A stretch of 64,000 nt of DNA from Pontibacter silvestris (GTDB taxonomy: Bacteria; Bacteroidota; Bacteroidia; Cytophagales; Hymenobacteraceae): the NCBI RefSeq assembly GCF_020907275.1, contig NZ_JAJJWI010000007.1, positions 152,781-216,780 on the forward strand, in the 5' to 3' direction. The notes under the pieces are model-generated. The model saw only the letters and a program-made list of their open reading frames with translations. It was not told the origin of the DNA and ran no database searches. This document shows positions 42,777 to 52,423 of this stretch, in pieces; position 1 is the first letter of the stretch; every line of letters starts with the position of its first letter. The position numbers and the translations under genes are program-made.

Positions 42777-44963
42777 ATGTATTTAAAGAATGAGCCTGTA
42801 GAAGGATTTGAGAAGCCGGATATCATCTCTGTTTTTAATAAAGCACAACGTAGAGTTCGGGAAAGTCTAATGAAGGGCAGTTCGCTAGAGGAAGTACTGG
42901 ATAACCTAATACTGACTATACAGGAGCTGAATACAGGTATGAAATGCTCTGTGCTTTTATTAGATAGTGAAAAGAAGCAGTTGTTTCATGCCAGCGCTCC
43001 AAACCTGCATAAAGATTATGTTAATGTGGTAAATGGTTTGCCTATAGGGGCTGCTGAAGGGTCTTGTGGCGCTGCGGCATACAGTAGGCAACGAGTAGTG
43101 GTAGATGATATTGAGAACAGCCCTAACTGGGCCAGTTATCAAATTGCTTTAAAGTATGGATTAAAAGCATGTTGGTCGGAGCCCATCATATCCTCCAAAG
43201 ATAAAACAGTATTAGGCACCTTTGCTATATATTATGCAACAACGCGTATACCTTCAGAAGAAGAAACTGAATTGTTGCGTATTGCGGGCGACCTTGCTGG
43301 TACCGCAATTGAATGGAACCAGGTTCTGAAGGAACGAAAAGTTTTTGAGGATGAGCTAAGAAGAGCAAATGAGGAGTTGGTAACACTCAATAAGGAGTTA
43401 GATAAGCGGGTACAGGCCCGGACGGAAGAATTAGAGTATCAGAATCATATTACCCGCACTATAACGGATAACGCTACAGGTGCTCTTTTTATGATGAATG
43501 AGCAAGGCATTTGTACATTTATGAATCCGGCAGCTGTTGCCATGACAGGTTACACCCTGGAGGAGATACAGGGCCGGCCACTGCACAACGTTGTTCACCA
43601 TACAAGGCCAGACGGAACGCATTACCCGCTTGAGGAATGCCCGATTGACAGAGCTCTTCCTCAAAATAGTGATGTAAGGGCACACAAAGATGTCTTTATT
43701 AGGAAAGATGGTCGTTTCTTCCCTGTTTCCTGTGCAGCCAGTCCTATTGTAGAAAATGGTGTGCCTGTTGGTACGGTAATAGAGGTGCGTGATATCACAG
43801 AGGAAAACCATGCCCAGGCAGAAATAGAGGAAATAGCAGAAAGATTACATCTAACTCTGGAAGCACTACCACAGCTTTGCTGGACAGCCAGTCCGGACGG
43901 AGCTATAAGCTTTGTAAACCGTAGATGGATAGAGTATACTGGCTTGAAAGAACATCAGGCGCTTGGAGATAAGTGGCTAGATGCACTGCACCCCGATGAT
44001 GTAGAAAGTGTTGTTGAGCGCTGGCAGGAGTCAGTTAGTAGAGGAGTAGAGTATGAGACACACTTTAGGCTGAAGCGTAATGATAGCCAGTACAGGTGGT
44101 TTCTTGTAAGAGGTATACCCCTTATAACACAAGGAGAAGAAGTAAAGGAATGGTTTGGAACGTGCACCGATGTGCATGAGCAGCTACTGATGATTGAAGA
44201 GTTGGCAGATGCGAAGAAACAGCTAACAGCTACAAATGAAGAGCTGCACAGTAAGAACAGAGAGTTGCTTATGATTAATGAGGACCTGGATAACTTTATT
44301 TATACAGCCTCTCATGACCTGCGCGCGCCTATTGCTAACCTGGAGGGGCTACTGTATGCACTAAAAGAAGAGCTACAAGTGGAACAGCCTGCTATAGAAC
44401 AGATGCTCAACTTGATGGGTACGTCTATAAGCCGTTTCAAAAACACAATTGCTGACCTTACGGAGATATCAAAAGCACAGAAAAATCTGGAAGAAACCCA
44501 TGAACTGATTAACCTACAGGAACTTTTAGATGAAGTAAAAGAAAGCATTACAGACAGTATTGAAAAGTCTGGGGCCACTATTACAGCTGATTTTAGTGAA
44601 GTAGCGGAAATAAGCTTCTCCCGAAAGAACTTCCGGAGTGTTCTGTACAACCTGTTGTCGAACGGCATTAAGTACAAGGCTCCAGAACGGCCTGCTGTTG
44701 TAAAGGTGAGCACCAGGTTATTAAAGGATAGCCATCAGGTGCTGTTTAGAGTAGAGGATAATGGCCTGGGTATAGATATGGCTTACGTGGAGCATCTGTT
44801 TATTATGTTTAAACGGTTACACGACCATGTCGAGGGCTCAGGAGTCGGCTTGTATATTGTAAAGCGTATTGTGGATAACTCTGGTGGGCGAATAGAGGTG
44901 GAAAGCGAACTGGGTAAAGGAACAGTCTTTAGTATATATCTGCCTTATACTACTGCTGATTAA
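42777..44963 (+). CDS. GAF-PAS-PAS sensor histidine kinase
   Basis: The 728-residue kinase has, in order, a GAF domain (about 20-185, SVLLLDSEKKQLFHASAPNL), a coiled coil (190-225), two PAS domains (about 225-340 and 350-465, GRPLHNVVHHTRPDG and SPDGAISFVNRRWIEYTGLK), a second coiled coil, and HisKA with His513 (YTASHDLRAPIANLEG). HATPase follows with N-box NLLSNGIKYK, G1 VEDNGLGIDMAY and G2 GSGVGLYIVKRIV. No transmembrane helix is seen, so it senses cytosolic or diffusible signals. No response regulator is adjacent. Its 3' end overlaps a converging lipoprotein gene by 14 bp. Confidence 0.95.
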   Translation: MYLKNEPVEGFEKPDIISVFNKAQRRVRESLMKGSSLEEVLDNLILTIQELNTGMKCSVLLLDSEKKQLFHASAPNLHKDYVNVVNGLPIGAAEGSCGAAAYSRQRVVVDDIENSPNWASYQIALKYGLKACWSEPIISSKDKTVLGTFAIYYATTRIPSEEETELLRIAGDLAGTAIEWNQVLKERKVFEDELRRANEELVTLNKELDKRVQARTEELEYQNHITRTITDNATGALFMMNEQGICTFMNPAAVAMTGYTLEEIQGRPLHNVVHHTRPDGTHYPLEECPIDRALPQNSDVRAHKDVFIRKDGRFFPVSCAASPIVENGVPVGTVIEVRDITEENHAQAEIEEIAERLHLTLEALPQLCWTASPDGAISFVNRRWIEYTGLKEHQALGDKWLDALHPDDVESVVERWQESVSRGVEYETHFRLKRNDSQYRWFLVRGIPLITQGEEVKEWFGTCTDVHEQLLMIEELADAKKQLTATNEELHSKNRELLMINEDLDNFIYTASHDLRAPIANLEGLLYALKEELQVEQPAIEQMLNLMGTSISRFKNTIADLTEISKAQKNLEETHELINLQELLDEVKESITDSIEKSGATITADFSEVAEISFSRKNFRSVLYNLLSNGIKYKAPERPAVVKVSTRLLKDSHQVLFRVEDNGLGIDMAYVEHLFIMFKRLHDHVEGSGVGLYIVKRIVDNSGGRIEVESELGKGTVFSIYLPYTTAD

Positions 44964-45612
44964 GCCATGTCACGTTTAGGTGTATAGGCAGGTAACCGTT
45001 TGCCATACTTTCGCCTTTTTCATGCACTGCTATGGCTGCACAAGTACTGTCTGTTTCTGTTATCTCAAAAGTGATACCTTGTGCGGCATCATCATAAATA
45101 TACACGCGCTTCTGCTGCTTATCAGGATAGTAGCCTACAGGCTTCAGGTGGTTGTACTGCTGCCTGATTTCGCCCATAGTGCTGCCAGTACTAATGCCAT
45201 CAGGAGTGGTGAAACGAGGAGATGTAACCAGAACCTGGCGGGTTCGCAGGTTTATGTTGCCAGTCCCCATGCTACGAGAAGAGTACACCGCTACCATGTG
45301 CTTTGGTGTGTCAGGTGAATTGCTTAACCAAAAAGAAACCGCTTTGCCCATGGCAGCATCTCCGCTGTCTGCCTTGCTCAGGATGTTGCTTACTTGTTCT
45401 GCTGTGGAACCGATTTCCACCTGCCCAATGCTCTCACCCGGAACAATCATATATAAAGAGTCAGTAGTGTCTTTAGCTGGAGTTGTTTCTAGAGTTGTGG
45501 TATCAGTGGGTGCAGTAGAAGAGGTACTGGTTATGGCTTTATTTTCTGCTGTCTCGCTTCCGCAGGCGCTTAGTAAGGCAGCTAGTGCAATATATAAGTT
45601 ACGTATGTTCAT
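44950..45612 (-). CDS. Lipoprotein of unknown function
   Basis: The 220-residue lipoprotein has lipobox Cys17 (ALLSACGSE). A Thr/Ser/Asp-rich linker (residues 20-50) precedes a domain with the strands MIVPGESIGQVEIGSTAEQV, PDGISTGSTMGEIRQQYNHL and AQGITFEITETDSTCAAI. The early GESIGQVEIGSTxxQV pattern recurs in small uncharacterised periplasmic domains. It is a single gene that overlaps the kinase tail-to-tail. Function unknown. Confidence 0.78.
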   Translation of the reverse strand: MNIRNLYIALAALLSACGSETAENKAITSTSSTAPTDTTTLETTPAKDTTDSLYMIVPGESIGQVEIGSTAEQVSNILSKADSGDAAMGKAVSFWLSNSPDTPKHMVAVYSSRSMGTGNINLRTRQVLVTSPRFTTPDGISTGSTMGEIRQQYNHLKPVGYYPDKQQKRVYIYDDAAQGITFEITETDSTCAAIAVHEKGESMANGYLPIHLNVTWLNQQ

Positions 45613-45781
45613 AAAGCAAGCTTTTAATGTCGTTTTTATACGTAACTTTTTTATTTATAACTATACCTTTTGGCTGACCAGGATGACGAAGTGCTGTAAA
45701 TAAGGGTAGGGCAGCAGGCCTTTATTGCTACAGCCCGACCTTTACTATTCAGACCTTTTTCCAAAACCTACAGAGGAGAGC

Positions 45782-46354
45782 TTAAGTTAGTTTTTCCTCC
45801 AGTAAAAGGATAAGTATGTGTATTACTTTTATATGTACTTCCTGCACACGGTCTGCGTAACCAAAGTGCGGTACACGTACCTCAACATCACAAAGAGAAG
45901 CTAATTTACCCCCGTCTTTTCCGGTAAGGCCGACTACCTTCATTCCTTTATCTTTGGCTACCTCTGCCGCTTTTATAACATTACCTGAGTTACCGCTGGT
46001 GCTAATGGCCAACAGCACATCGTGTTGGTTACCTAAAGCTTCTACATAGCGGGAGAAGATAGCTTCGTAACCATAGTCGTTACTGACGCAGCTAATGTGG
46101 CTGGCATCAGCTATGGCAATAGCCGGTAAGGCTTTTCGGTCGTTGCGATAGCGGCCTGTCAGTTCTTCGGCAAAGTGCATAGAGTCACACATGGAGCCTC
46201 CATTGCCGCAGCTTAGTATTTTACCTCCGGCTTTAATGGCGTCGGCCATAACGTTAGCCGCTTGCTCTATAGCCTGCAGGTTATTTGTGTCGGAGATGAA
46301 AGCTGCCAGTGTTTTCTGCGCTTCTACCAGTTCTCCAAGAATGGTGTTGATCAT
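45782..46354 (-). CDS. gmhA: Sedoheptulose-7-phosphate isomerase (SIS domain)
   Basis: The 190-residue SIS-domain enzyme shows the GmhA pattern: [20 protein letters not shown] (substrate and zinc-binding region), [33 protein letters not shown] and [20 protein letters not shown]. It converts sedoheptulose 7-phosphate to heptose phosphate, the first step to ADP-heptose for lipopolysaccharide core. It is placed after a small membrane protein and the MsbA-like exporter on the same strand, which fits an envelope or lipopolysaccharide cluster. Confidence 0.93.
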   Translation of the reverse strand: MINTILGELVEAQKTLAAFISDTNNLQAIEQAANVMADAIKAGGKILSCGNGGSMCDSMHFAEELTGRYRNDRKALPAIAIADASHISCVSNDYGYEAIFSRYVEALGNQHDVLLAISTSGNSGNVIKAAEVAKDKGMKVVGLTGKDGGKLASLCDVEVRVPHFGYADRVQEVHIKVIHILILLLEEKLT

Positions 46355-46360
46355 ATAAGG

Positions 46361-46702
46361 TTAAATGTCAACCTCAACCGCTTCTCTGGCTTCAGGTTGT
46401 TTTATGCTGTTGCTTCTGAACGCCTGCCGCTTCTCGTACAGGTCAGCCTTCAGTTCGTTTATTTTAAGGTCAGCCCGGTGCTGTTCGTGTCGGATACCGG
46501 TAATATATAAGTAATTAACCAGGAGCTTCAGGAGCATTATTCCGGCCCCCACACCTACCAGAACTTTGTAAAGGACCAGTACCTGGTTTTCTGAAGAAAC
46601 ATTAAAAATAGTGTTTTCATTAAGTACGGTTGCCAGCAGAAGGACTGCAAACACAATGTAAGCCACTAAGATCAGATCAAGAGCCGCTTTTAGTATTTTC
46701 AT
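46361..46702 (-). CDS. Small two-helix membrane protein
   Basis: The start at 46702 (MKILKAALDLI) is preferred to one ten codons earlier; it gives 113 residues. Two transmembrane helices (about 7-25 and 45-65) precede a charged coiled-coil tail (RHEQHRADLKINELKADLYE). I do not recognise a family. It lies 6 bp upstream of gmhA and 132 bp after the MsbA-like gene on the same strand. Function unknown; a scaffold for the exporter or gmhA is only a guess. Confidence 0.65.
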   Translation of the reverse strand: MKILKAALDLILVAYIVFAVLLLATVLNENTIFNVSSENQVLVLYKVLVGVGAGIMLLKLLVNYLYITGIRHEQHRADLKINELKADLYEKRQAFRSNSIKQPEAREAVEVDI

Positions 46703-46833
46703 GCTTAAAAGGGTGTTTTTGGGGTGAAACAAGATGCTAGCTTAAAAATAAAAAAATAATATGTTTTTTTGAAGTCGTAGCTGCTGTTTTACTCAAAATT
46801 TCCTGTTAAGATTGCACTAAGCTCTTGCTATGG

Positions 46834-48672
46834 CTAAACAGTAAGCTGCATTTGCGTTAGTTTAGCGTATAAACCACTGCTGTTTTGCAACTCTTCGTGC
46901 GTGCCCCGCTCCACTATCTGCCCGTGCTGTAGTACCAGTATCTCGTCGGCATGTTGTATAGTGCTCAGGCGGTGTGCAATTACAATAGAGGTACGGTTCT
47001 TCATCAGGTTAGTAAGTGCTTCCTGTACCAGTTTCTCCGACTCTGTATCCAGTGCCGATGTGGCTTCATCCAAGATGAGAATCGGAGGGTTCTTTAAAAT
47101 AGCTCTGGCGATACTTAAGCGCTGCCGCTGGCCCCCTGAAAGCTTGCCGCCTCTGTCGCCGATGGTGGTTTGGTAGCCATCGGGCGTTTGCATGATAAAG
47201 TCGTGTGCATTGGCTATTTTAGCGGCGGTTATTACCTCATCTGCTGTGGCATCTGTTTTATTAAAGGCAATATTGCTGAAGATGGTATCATTGAAAAGAA
47301 TAGGGTCTTGCGTTACCACACCCATTTTATCGCGGACAGATGCCATGGTGTAATCGCGGATATCAAGGCCATCTATCAGTATTTTGCCTCCCATAGGGTC
47401 GTAGAAGCGCGGAATAAGATCTGCCAGTGTAGACTTGCCACCTCCTGATGGTCCTACCAGTGCGACAGTTTTACCTTTTGGAATGGCTATATTTATGTTC
47501 TGTAACACAACTTTATCACCATAGCCAAACTTCACATTACGGAACTCAATATCCTGCTCAAATGAACGGAGCACTTTAGCATCAGGTTTGTCTTTTATTT
47601 CAGGTTTGGTATCTATTACCTGCAGTACACGATCACCGGAAACCAAGCCTCTTTGTATGTTACTGAAGGAGGCAGACATGGCTTTAGCCGGAACCAGCAC
47701 CTGCGAGAAAAGAATAATGTAAGTAATGAACTCACTTGGCGAAAGTTCCGATTCCTGGTTCAGCACCAGGGAACCACCGTAATATAAAAGCCCTGCTACT
47801 ACTGTTACACCTAAAAACTCTGAAAGGGGAGAGGCCAGGTCGCGCTTATTGGCAATAGAACGCTGGATATCAGCATAGCGGTTGTTCTGGCTGTTAAATT
47901 TATTAAGAATAAAGGGCTCCGCATTAAAGGCCTTAACTACGCGTATGCCACTCAACGTTTCATCTATAATAGTGAGTATAAAACTTAAAGAATTCTGGCC
48001 CTGCTGTGCCTTCCGTTTTAGCCTTTTAGAGATACCTGCAATAATACCACCTGATAAAGGCAGCAATATTAAGGTAAACAAAGTTAGCTTTACAGACATA
48101 GAGAACAATAGTACGAAGAAAGCTATAATAGAAATAGGCTCCCGTACCACAACTGTCAGTGTACTTACAACGGAGCTTTCTACTTCTTGTATGTCTACCG
48201 TCAAGCGTGTCATCAGGTCGCCTTTTCGCTCATTAGAGAAGTAGCCTAAATGCAGTTCTGTTACACGCTGATACACTGCATGGCGCATGTTTTTAACTAC
48301 ATGTGCGCGTAGTTCACCTATCACCCTAAAAGCTAAATAACGGAACAGGTTTGCCAGGAAAATTGAAACAATCACTATTAAACAAACAAATAACAGCGCG
48401 CCCTGGCGGCCTTCTTGCAGAATCACCTGCCCGAAATAGTAGTTGAAAAAGTCTTTGAAGAACTCGATATTCAGGCTGAACTCCGGCTTTTGCGTAGCCA
48501 TAGCTACGGCTTCTTCTGCGCCCACCTCTCCAAACAACACATTCAGTAGCGGAATAATGAGAGTGAAGTTAAAGAGACCGAAAACGATGCCCAAGATGGT
48601 ATATATCGTGTACAGTGGCACAAACCGGCTATACGGTTTGGCAAACTGGAGTATGCGGAGGTAAGTTTTCAT
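46834..48672 (-). CDS. MsbA-like ABC exporter (fused permease and ATPase)
   Basis: The 612-residue half-transporter has six transmembrane helices (residues 15-330), including GDLMTRLTVDIQEVESSVVS, a feature of the type I ABC exporter fold. The nucleotide-binding domain has Walker A GPSGGGKST, signature LSGGQRQRL, Walker B ILILDEATSALD and the H-loop IVIAHRLSTI. It functions as a homodimer that flips lipids or lipid-linked substrates, such as lipid A-core, across the inner membrane. The gene run with gmhA supports lipopolysaccharide export, but the substrate is inferred. Confidence 0.93.
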   Translation of the reverse strand: MKTYLRILQFAKPYSRFVPLYTIYTILGIVFGLFNFTLIIPLLNVLFGEVGAEEAVAMATQKPEFSLNIEFFKDFFNYYFGQVILQEGRQGALLFVCLIVIVSIFLANLFRYLAFRVIGELRAHVVKNMRHAVYQRVTELHLGYFSNERKGDLMTRLTVDIQEVESSVVSTLTVVVREPISIIAFFVLLFSMSVKLTLFTLILLPLSGGIIAGISKRLKRKAQQGQNSLSFILTIIDETLSGIRVVKAFNAEPFILNKFNSQNNRYADIQRSIANKRDLASPLSEFLGVTVVAGLLYYGGSLVLNQESELSPSEFITYIILFSQVLVPAKAMSASFSNIQRGLVSGDRVLQVIDTKPEIKDKPDAKVLRSFEQDIEFRNVKFGYGDKVVLQNINIAIPKGKTVALVGPSGGGKSTLADLIPRFYDPMGGKILIDGLDIRDYTMASVRDKMGVVTQDPILFNDTIFSNIAFNKTDATADEVITAAKIANAHDFIMQTPDGYQTTIGDRGGKLSGGQRQRLSIARAILKNPPILILDEATSALDTESEKLVQEALTNLMKNRTSIVIAHRLSTIQHADEILVLQHGQIVERGTHEELQNSSGLYAKLTQMQLTV

Positions 48673-48998
48673 GTTAATGTATATGGCCTGCTCTTATACA
48701 AGCTGGCTGGCAGCAGTATGTGTAAAAGTTGCTGCATCAGTAATTTATATTTTAAAGTACATTTTAGGTTGATGCTCTCATTTTGGCACCAGCTGCCGCA
48801 AAGATACTTAAATTAGTATGGAGATGAAGAGTTGGGAAGGTGGAATTAAAAATCTGACTATCGCTAAGCTTTAGTTGATGACAGGCTTATTAACTGTTCG
48901 GGAGGTGGTTTTAAGTAAGTGCTGAACTACTCATCTTATTTAGGAACAGAAAGCAGGACGCTCTCTCCTGAAATATCAGGAGAGAGACAGGAAAAATA
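48673..48998. other. 326-bp intergenic region with one terminator
   Basis: It lies between the MsbA-like gene and the Wzi/RemB-like gene, both on the minus strand. It holds the terminator of the latter (48961-48986). The rest should carry the MsbA-like promoter, but no clear TTG/TAnnTTTG pair was found. Confidence 0.45.
48961..48986 (-). terminator. Terminator of the Wzi/RemB-like gene
   Basis: CTCTCTCCTGA (48961-48971) pairs with TCAGGAGAGAG (48976-48986) over the loop AATA. It lies 13 bp past the stop codon on the minus strand. Confidence 0.78.
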
Positions 48999-50669
48999 CT
49001 AAAACTCATGCAGCCGCTGTGGAATGTTCCAGCGGAAAGATACAGAAGTGTAAGAGGTGTTCTTATCAAGTAAATCATCCTCGGCATCGGTTCTTCTTAT
49101 TATTTGCTTTAGGTCTACAAATACATTGTGCCTGAACTGGAAAGTAGCCGTAAGGTCTACATGAAGCTGATTTGTTTTTATTCCCTGCCCTATTTGGTTG
49201 CCATATTCCAGTGCCCGATCGTTGTAAGAAAGATTTACGTTATTCCCCCAGTTAACTGTATCTGTAGCGGTTACTACATCCTGGCCAAACCTTGTAAAAA
49301 TAGCTTTGCCAACAAGGCTAAGGTGCGGGATAGGCTGGTAACGTGCAATGCCTATAACCTCATAAAGGTTAGCCCCGTTGGGGTGGGCCAACGACTGGTT
49401 GTAGTGCTGGTAATTCGTAAACTGATCTGTATGCTGGTAGGTGTAGGGGCGAATAAGGTTAAACTCTCCCTGAAGGTCTAGGTTGTTTATACCAAAGGCA
49501 TCAATATACTTTGCGCCCAGCTGCCCGGCCTGCTTGTTTGCCCACCAGCCATTGCCTGCTTTAACCTCGTTTAATAAGAATTCATCAAGTTGAAGTTGGC
49601 CGTACACTTGCACTACATTGCGTATGTTCCATCTAAAGTCTAAGCCCAGCATCGCATTGTCTTCACTGCCAAGTTGCTGTTCAATGCTTCTGTAGAATAT
49701 AACAGGGTTTAAGTACTGCAATTCAAACCTGCCTTTGCCACGGGCAAATACAACCTGTTCAAAAAAGCCAATGTTCAGGTTGTCTGTAACATTAATGCCT
49801 AAGCGGTGCAATGCCATGTACTTTTTCGGAAACAACTCATCAGTGTTGCCACGGCGGTACTCTGATGTCAGTTCCTGGAACAGGTTCATGTAGTGTAGTT
49901 TCCAGACACGGGTATTCAGCTTCAGGAAAAAAGCAGGCGGCGCATAATCAGAGTAAATTAATGAGCGATAGCCGTCGCCGATAAAGTGGCGGTCGTGGCC
50001 TAGTTGTATTTCAACATGTTTGCTTAAGGCATAATTTATATAACCTCGTGCTGTTATAAAGTCATAGCCATCATCTTTAAAGGTTTTCCAGAAGCCCTCG
50101 TGGGGCACTACATTGTCGCGTGCTATGCGGTCTTCTACATACCCGGGAAAACGGGCCTGGTTCTCACTAATAAAAGCATAAAACCCAAATTTCTCATCTA
50201 TGGAGCCTTCCAACTGTACACCTCTGGTATTTACATAACGTGCACCATCTGTTTGGTTGTCGTGGCCAAGCTCAAAATGTATAACTGGGTTTACGCGTAA
50301 AGAAAAGTCTTTGCTCTCGTAGTGGTACAGGTCCGTCTTGTTTCTGTAGAAAGTGTTGAATATGGGGTGTTCACTTAGGTTGCTTTCCTGGTCAGTATAG
50401 TTCCAGTTGTCGTTTAGCAGGTATTGTATGTTAAAAGCATCTGCTGCTGTTTGAACATTACGGGCACTTACCTCGGCTAACTTAGCGACATCTCTGCGAC
50501 CATAAGGGCGCACTGCTGTCTGCAACTGCGGCACCTGATCTCCATATTTTATCTGGTAACGATCTATAAGATGATATGTGTCGGGGTTATATGGCATGTA
50601 TACATCCTGTGCCTGCGCAGCAAAAGAAACTATAGCACAAATACCAACGGCGCAAAGTAGATATCTCAT
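48999..50669 (-). CDS. Wzi/RemB-like outer-membrane barrel protein
   Basis: The 556-residue protein has a signal peptide (MRYLLCAVGICAIVSFAAQA) and extended beta-strand content. The blocks LGHDRHFIGDGYRSLIYSD and FELQYLNPVIFYRSIEQQLG resemble the capsule-assembly Wzi group, which in gliding Bacteroidota includes RemB. The ...GxxRxFIGDGYRSLLxSD-type motif is the strongest cue. Involvement in surface-polysaccharide attachment or gliding is inferred from family. It is a single gene with its own terminator. Confidence 0.78.
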   Translation of the reverse strand: MRYLLCAVGICAIVSFAAQAQDVYMPYNPDTYHLIDRYQIKYGDQVPQLQTAVRPYGRRDVAKLAEVSARNVQTAADAFNIQYLLNDNWNYTDQESNLSEHPIFNTFYRNKTDLYHYESKDFSLRVNPVIHFELGHDNQTDGARYVNTRGVQLEGSIDEKFGFYAFISENQARFPGYVEDRIARDNVVPHEGFWKTFKDDGYDFITARGYINYALSKHVEIQLGHDRHFIGDGYRSLIYSDYAPPAFFLKLNTRVWKLHYMNLFQELTSEYRRGNTDELFPKKYMALHRLGINVTDNLNIGFFEQVVFARGKGRFELQYLNPVIFYRSIEQQLGSEDNAMLGLDFRWNIRNVVQVYGQLQLDEFLLNEVKAGNGWWANKQAGQLGAKYIDAFGINNLDLQGEFNLIRPYTYQHTDQFTNYQHYNQSLAHPNGANLYEVIGIARYQPIPHLSLVGKAIFTRFGQDVVTATDTVNWGNNVNLSYNDRALEYGNQIGQGIKTNQLHVDLTATFQFRHNVFVDLKQIIRRTDAEDDLLDKNTSYTSVSFRWNIPQRLHEF

Positions 50670-51062
50670 CAGGAAAGTAGCAGTTAAAAGTAAGGGTGAT
50701 GCGTTTAAAAGGCAAAATAGCTCAATTAAGACAGAGTTTATACTTTTATATTTTAATTGAGATTCAAATTCTGCAGAAAATATTCAACTTTTCTGATTCT
50801 TGCTAAGTAAGCCATTGTGCCAGCACTCATTTAAATCAGCTGAAACTATAGCAGATGCACTAAGTTTCCTGAATTCAGATTCTATATTAATAATTTGAAT
50901 TGTGGCTTTTCTGCTGAAAGCTTGTACTAAAAAGCCACCAGTCAAGATGCGTACATTTATTATTGAAACGAGTAGATATATAGTCAATATCAAAAAATAA
51001 TGTTAATCTTGATGTTGACTTTGCTCCTGAAGCATATTTATCACAACAAATACGTTTTGGCA
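50670..51062. other. 393-bp divergent intergenic region
   Basis: It lies between the Wzi/RemB-like gene and upp. A 69-codon frame (50784-50993, minus) has no convincing features. No RNA gene is visible. A near-match to the -7 box (TACGTTTTG, starting at 51050) lies just before upp. Confidence 0.4.
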
Positions 51063-51725
51063 ATGCACACGGAAATAAAGAAAGCAAACATCCTGACAGA
51101 TACTCCCTCACTAGCCAATCATTTTGTGGCAGAACTGCGCAATGTAAGTGTGCAAGGCGACAGCATGCGTTTCCGTCGCAATCTGGAGCGACTGGGAGAG
51201 TTGCTGGCTTTTGAAATATCAAAGACTCTGCCTTACAAAGAAGTTACTGTAACAACACCTTTAAAAGACACGCAAACGCTTCTGCTGGCAGAGCAACCTG
51301 TGCTGGCAACTATACTACGGGCTGGTTTACCACTTTATCAAGGTTTAGCGAACTACTTCGACAAAGCCTATAGTACATTTGTGGGGGCTTACAGAGTGGA
51401 GGAGGAGCACAGTGAGTTGCAGATTAATATGGAGTACCTGGCCTCGACTAATTTACATGATAAGATTCTGATTCTGGCCGATCCTATGTTGGCCACCGGA
51501 AGGTCTTTAGTAAAGTCTTATGAAGGCATGTTGCGGCATGGAAAGCCTAAGCAGGTGCACATTGCCGCCGCTATTGCCGCTCCAGAGGGTGTAGCCCTTG
51601 TACAGCAGGAAATTCCGGAGGCGCAGCTGTGGTTAGGTGCTATGGACGAGTGCCTGAATGAGAAGTTCTATATTGTGCCAGGCCTTGGCGATGCAGGCGA
51701 TCTGGCTTTTGGCCCTAAAATATAA
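51063..51725 (+). CDS. upp: Uracil phosphoribosyltransferase
   Basis: The start at 51063 (MHTEIKKANIL) gives 220 residues; an in-frame start 63 bp upstream adds an unlikely hydrophobic leader. The PRPP-binding loop is LILADPMLATGRSLVKSYEG, and the base-binding end is YIVPGLGDAGDLAFG. Conserved RNVSVQGDSMRFRRNLERLG and LRAGLPLYQGL blocks match UPRT. It salvages uracil to UMP. It is a single plus-strand gene. Confidence 0.96.
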   Translation: MHTEIKKANILTDTPSLANHFVAELRNVSVQGDSMRFRRNLERLGELLAFEISKTLPYKEVTVTTPLKDTQTLLLAEQPVLATILRAGLPLYQGLANYFDKAYSTFVGAYRVEEEHSELQINMEYLASTNLHDKILILADPMLATGRSLVKSYEGMLRHGKPKQVHIAAAIAAPEGVALVQQEIPEAQLWLGAMDECLNEKFYIVPGLGDAGDLAFGPKI

Positions 51726-51897
51726 TCCTGAACCTTATGTAATAATAAGCTGTTACGGAGCAACTGATAATGATAGGTTATGCTTTAAATAATAGCTTAA
51801 TTGTTTGTTAGAATAATTATAGTTTATTATGTTCGAAAGTTCGTATATATTATACTAATAGGTGTTTGTTCTTGATGAGTACAAAATTTATGAAATT

Positions 51898-52350
51898 GTG
51901 TTAGTAGAAATATTAAAATACGTGTCGGTATATCTGATAAGTACGGTGAAGTTCTTTGGAGGACCGCTTACAGGTATTTCGCTTGGTTTATCGTACGTGG
52001 AGACGGTGCTGTTTACAATAGCTGGTATGATGACCAGCGTGGTGACTTTTTCTTTTATCGGGAAGAAAGCTTCTGTATGGTTGTCTAAGAGAAGAAAAGA
52101 GAAAAAGAAGCCCATGTTTAGCAAAAGGAGCAGAGGGATAGTGAAAGTATGGAAAAGCTTTGGTGTAACAGGTATTGCATTCCTTACACCTTTGCTGTTT
52201 ACGCCTATTGTAGGTACTATCGTAGCAGCATTGTTTGGGGCTTCCAAGAAACGGATTTTTGTACACATGCTATGGAGTGCAACCTTATGGAGCTTTGTGC
52301 TAACATTTGTGGTTTTTGAATTTCGCCATCTTGCATTAGGGTTCTTTTAA
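51898..52350 (+). CDS. Putative small inner-membrane protein
   Basis: A GTG start at 51898 (MLVEILKYVSVYL) gives 150 residues; a GTG at 51862 adds 12 polar residues and is the alternative. There are three to four hydrophobic segments, with a basic loop (SKRRKEKKKPMFSKRSRG) between TTVVTFSFIG-like and GIAFLTPLLFTPIVGTIVAA segments. The GxPLTGxxLGLS start loosely recalls YqaA or small multidrug-export proteins, but no motif is firm. It ends at the terminator shared with the DEAD-box gene. Confidence 0.62.
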   Translation: MLVEILKYVSVYLISTVKFFGGPLTGISLGLSYVETVLFTIAGMMTSVVTFSFIGKKASVWLSKRRKEKKKPMFSKRSRGIVKVWKSFGVTGIAFLTPLLFTPIVGTIVAALFGASKKRIFVHMLWSATLWSFVLTFVVFEFRHLALGFF

Positions 52351-52368
52351 AATATTAAAGCATATTAA

Positions 52369-52423
52369 GGTAAAGCTAAAAGCGCCAGGTCTATTGAATA
52401 GACCTGGCGCTTTTAGCTTTACC
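52369..52423. terminator. Long bidirectional terminator (26-bp stem)
   Basis: 26 bp of perfect pairing (52369-52394 with 52398-52423) closes a 3-base loop. It sits between converging genes and overlaps the stop codon of the DEAD-box helicase. Confidence 0.88.

Noticed and set aside
50784..50993. 69-codon minus-strand frame upstream of upp
   Set aside because: It has no signal, motif or ribosome-binding region, and the AT-rich spacer can carry such frames by chance.
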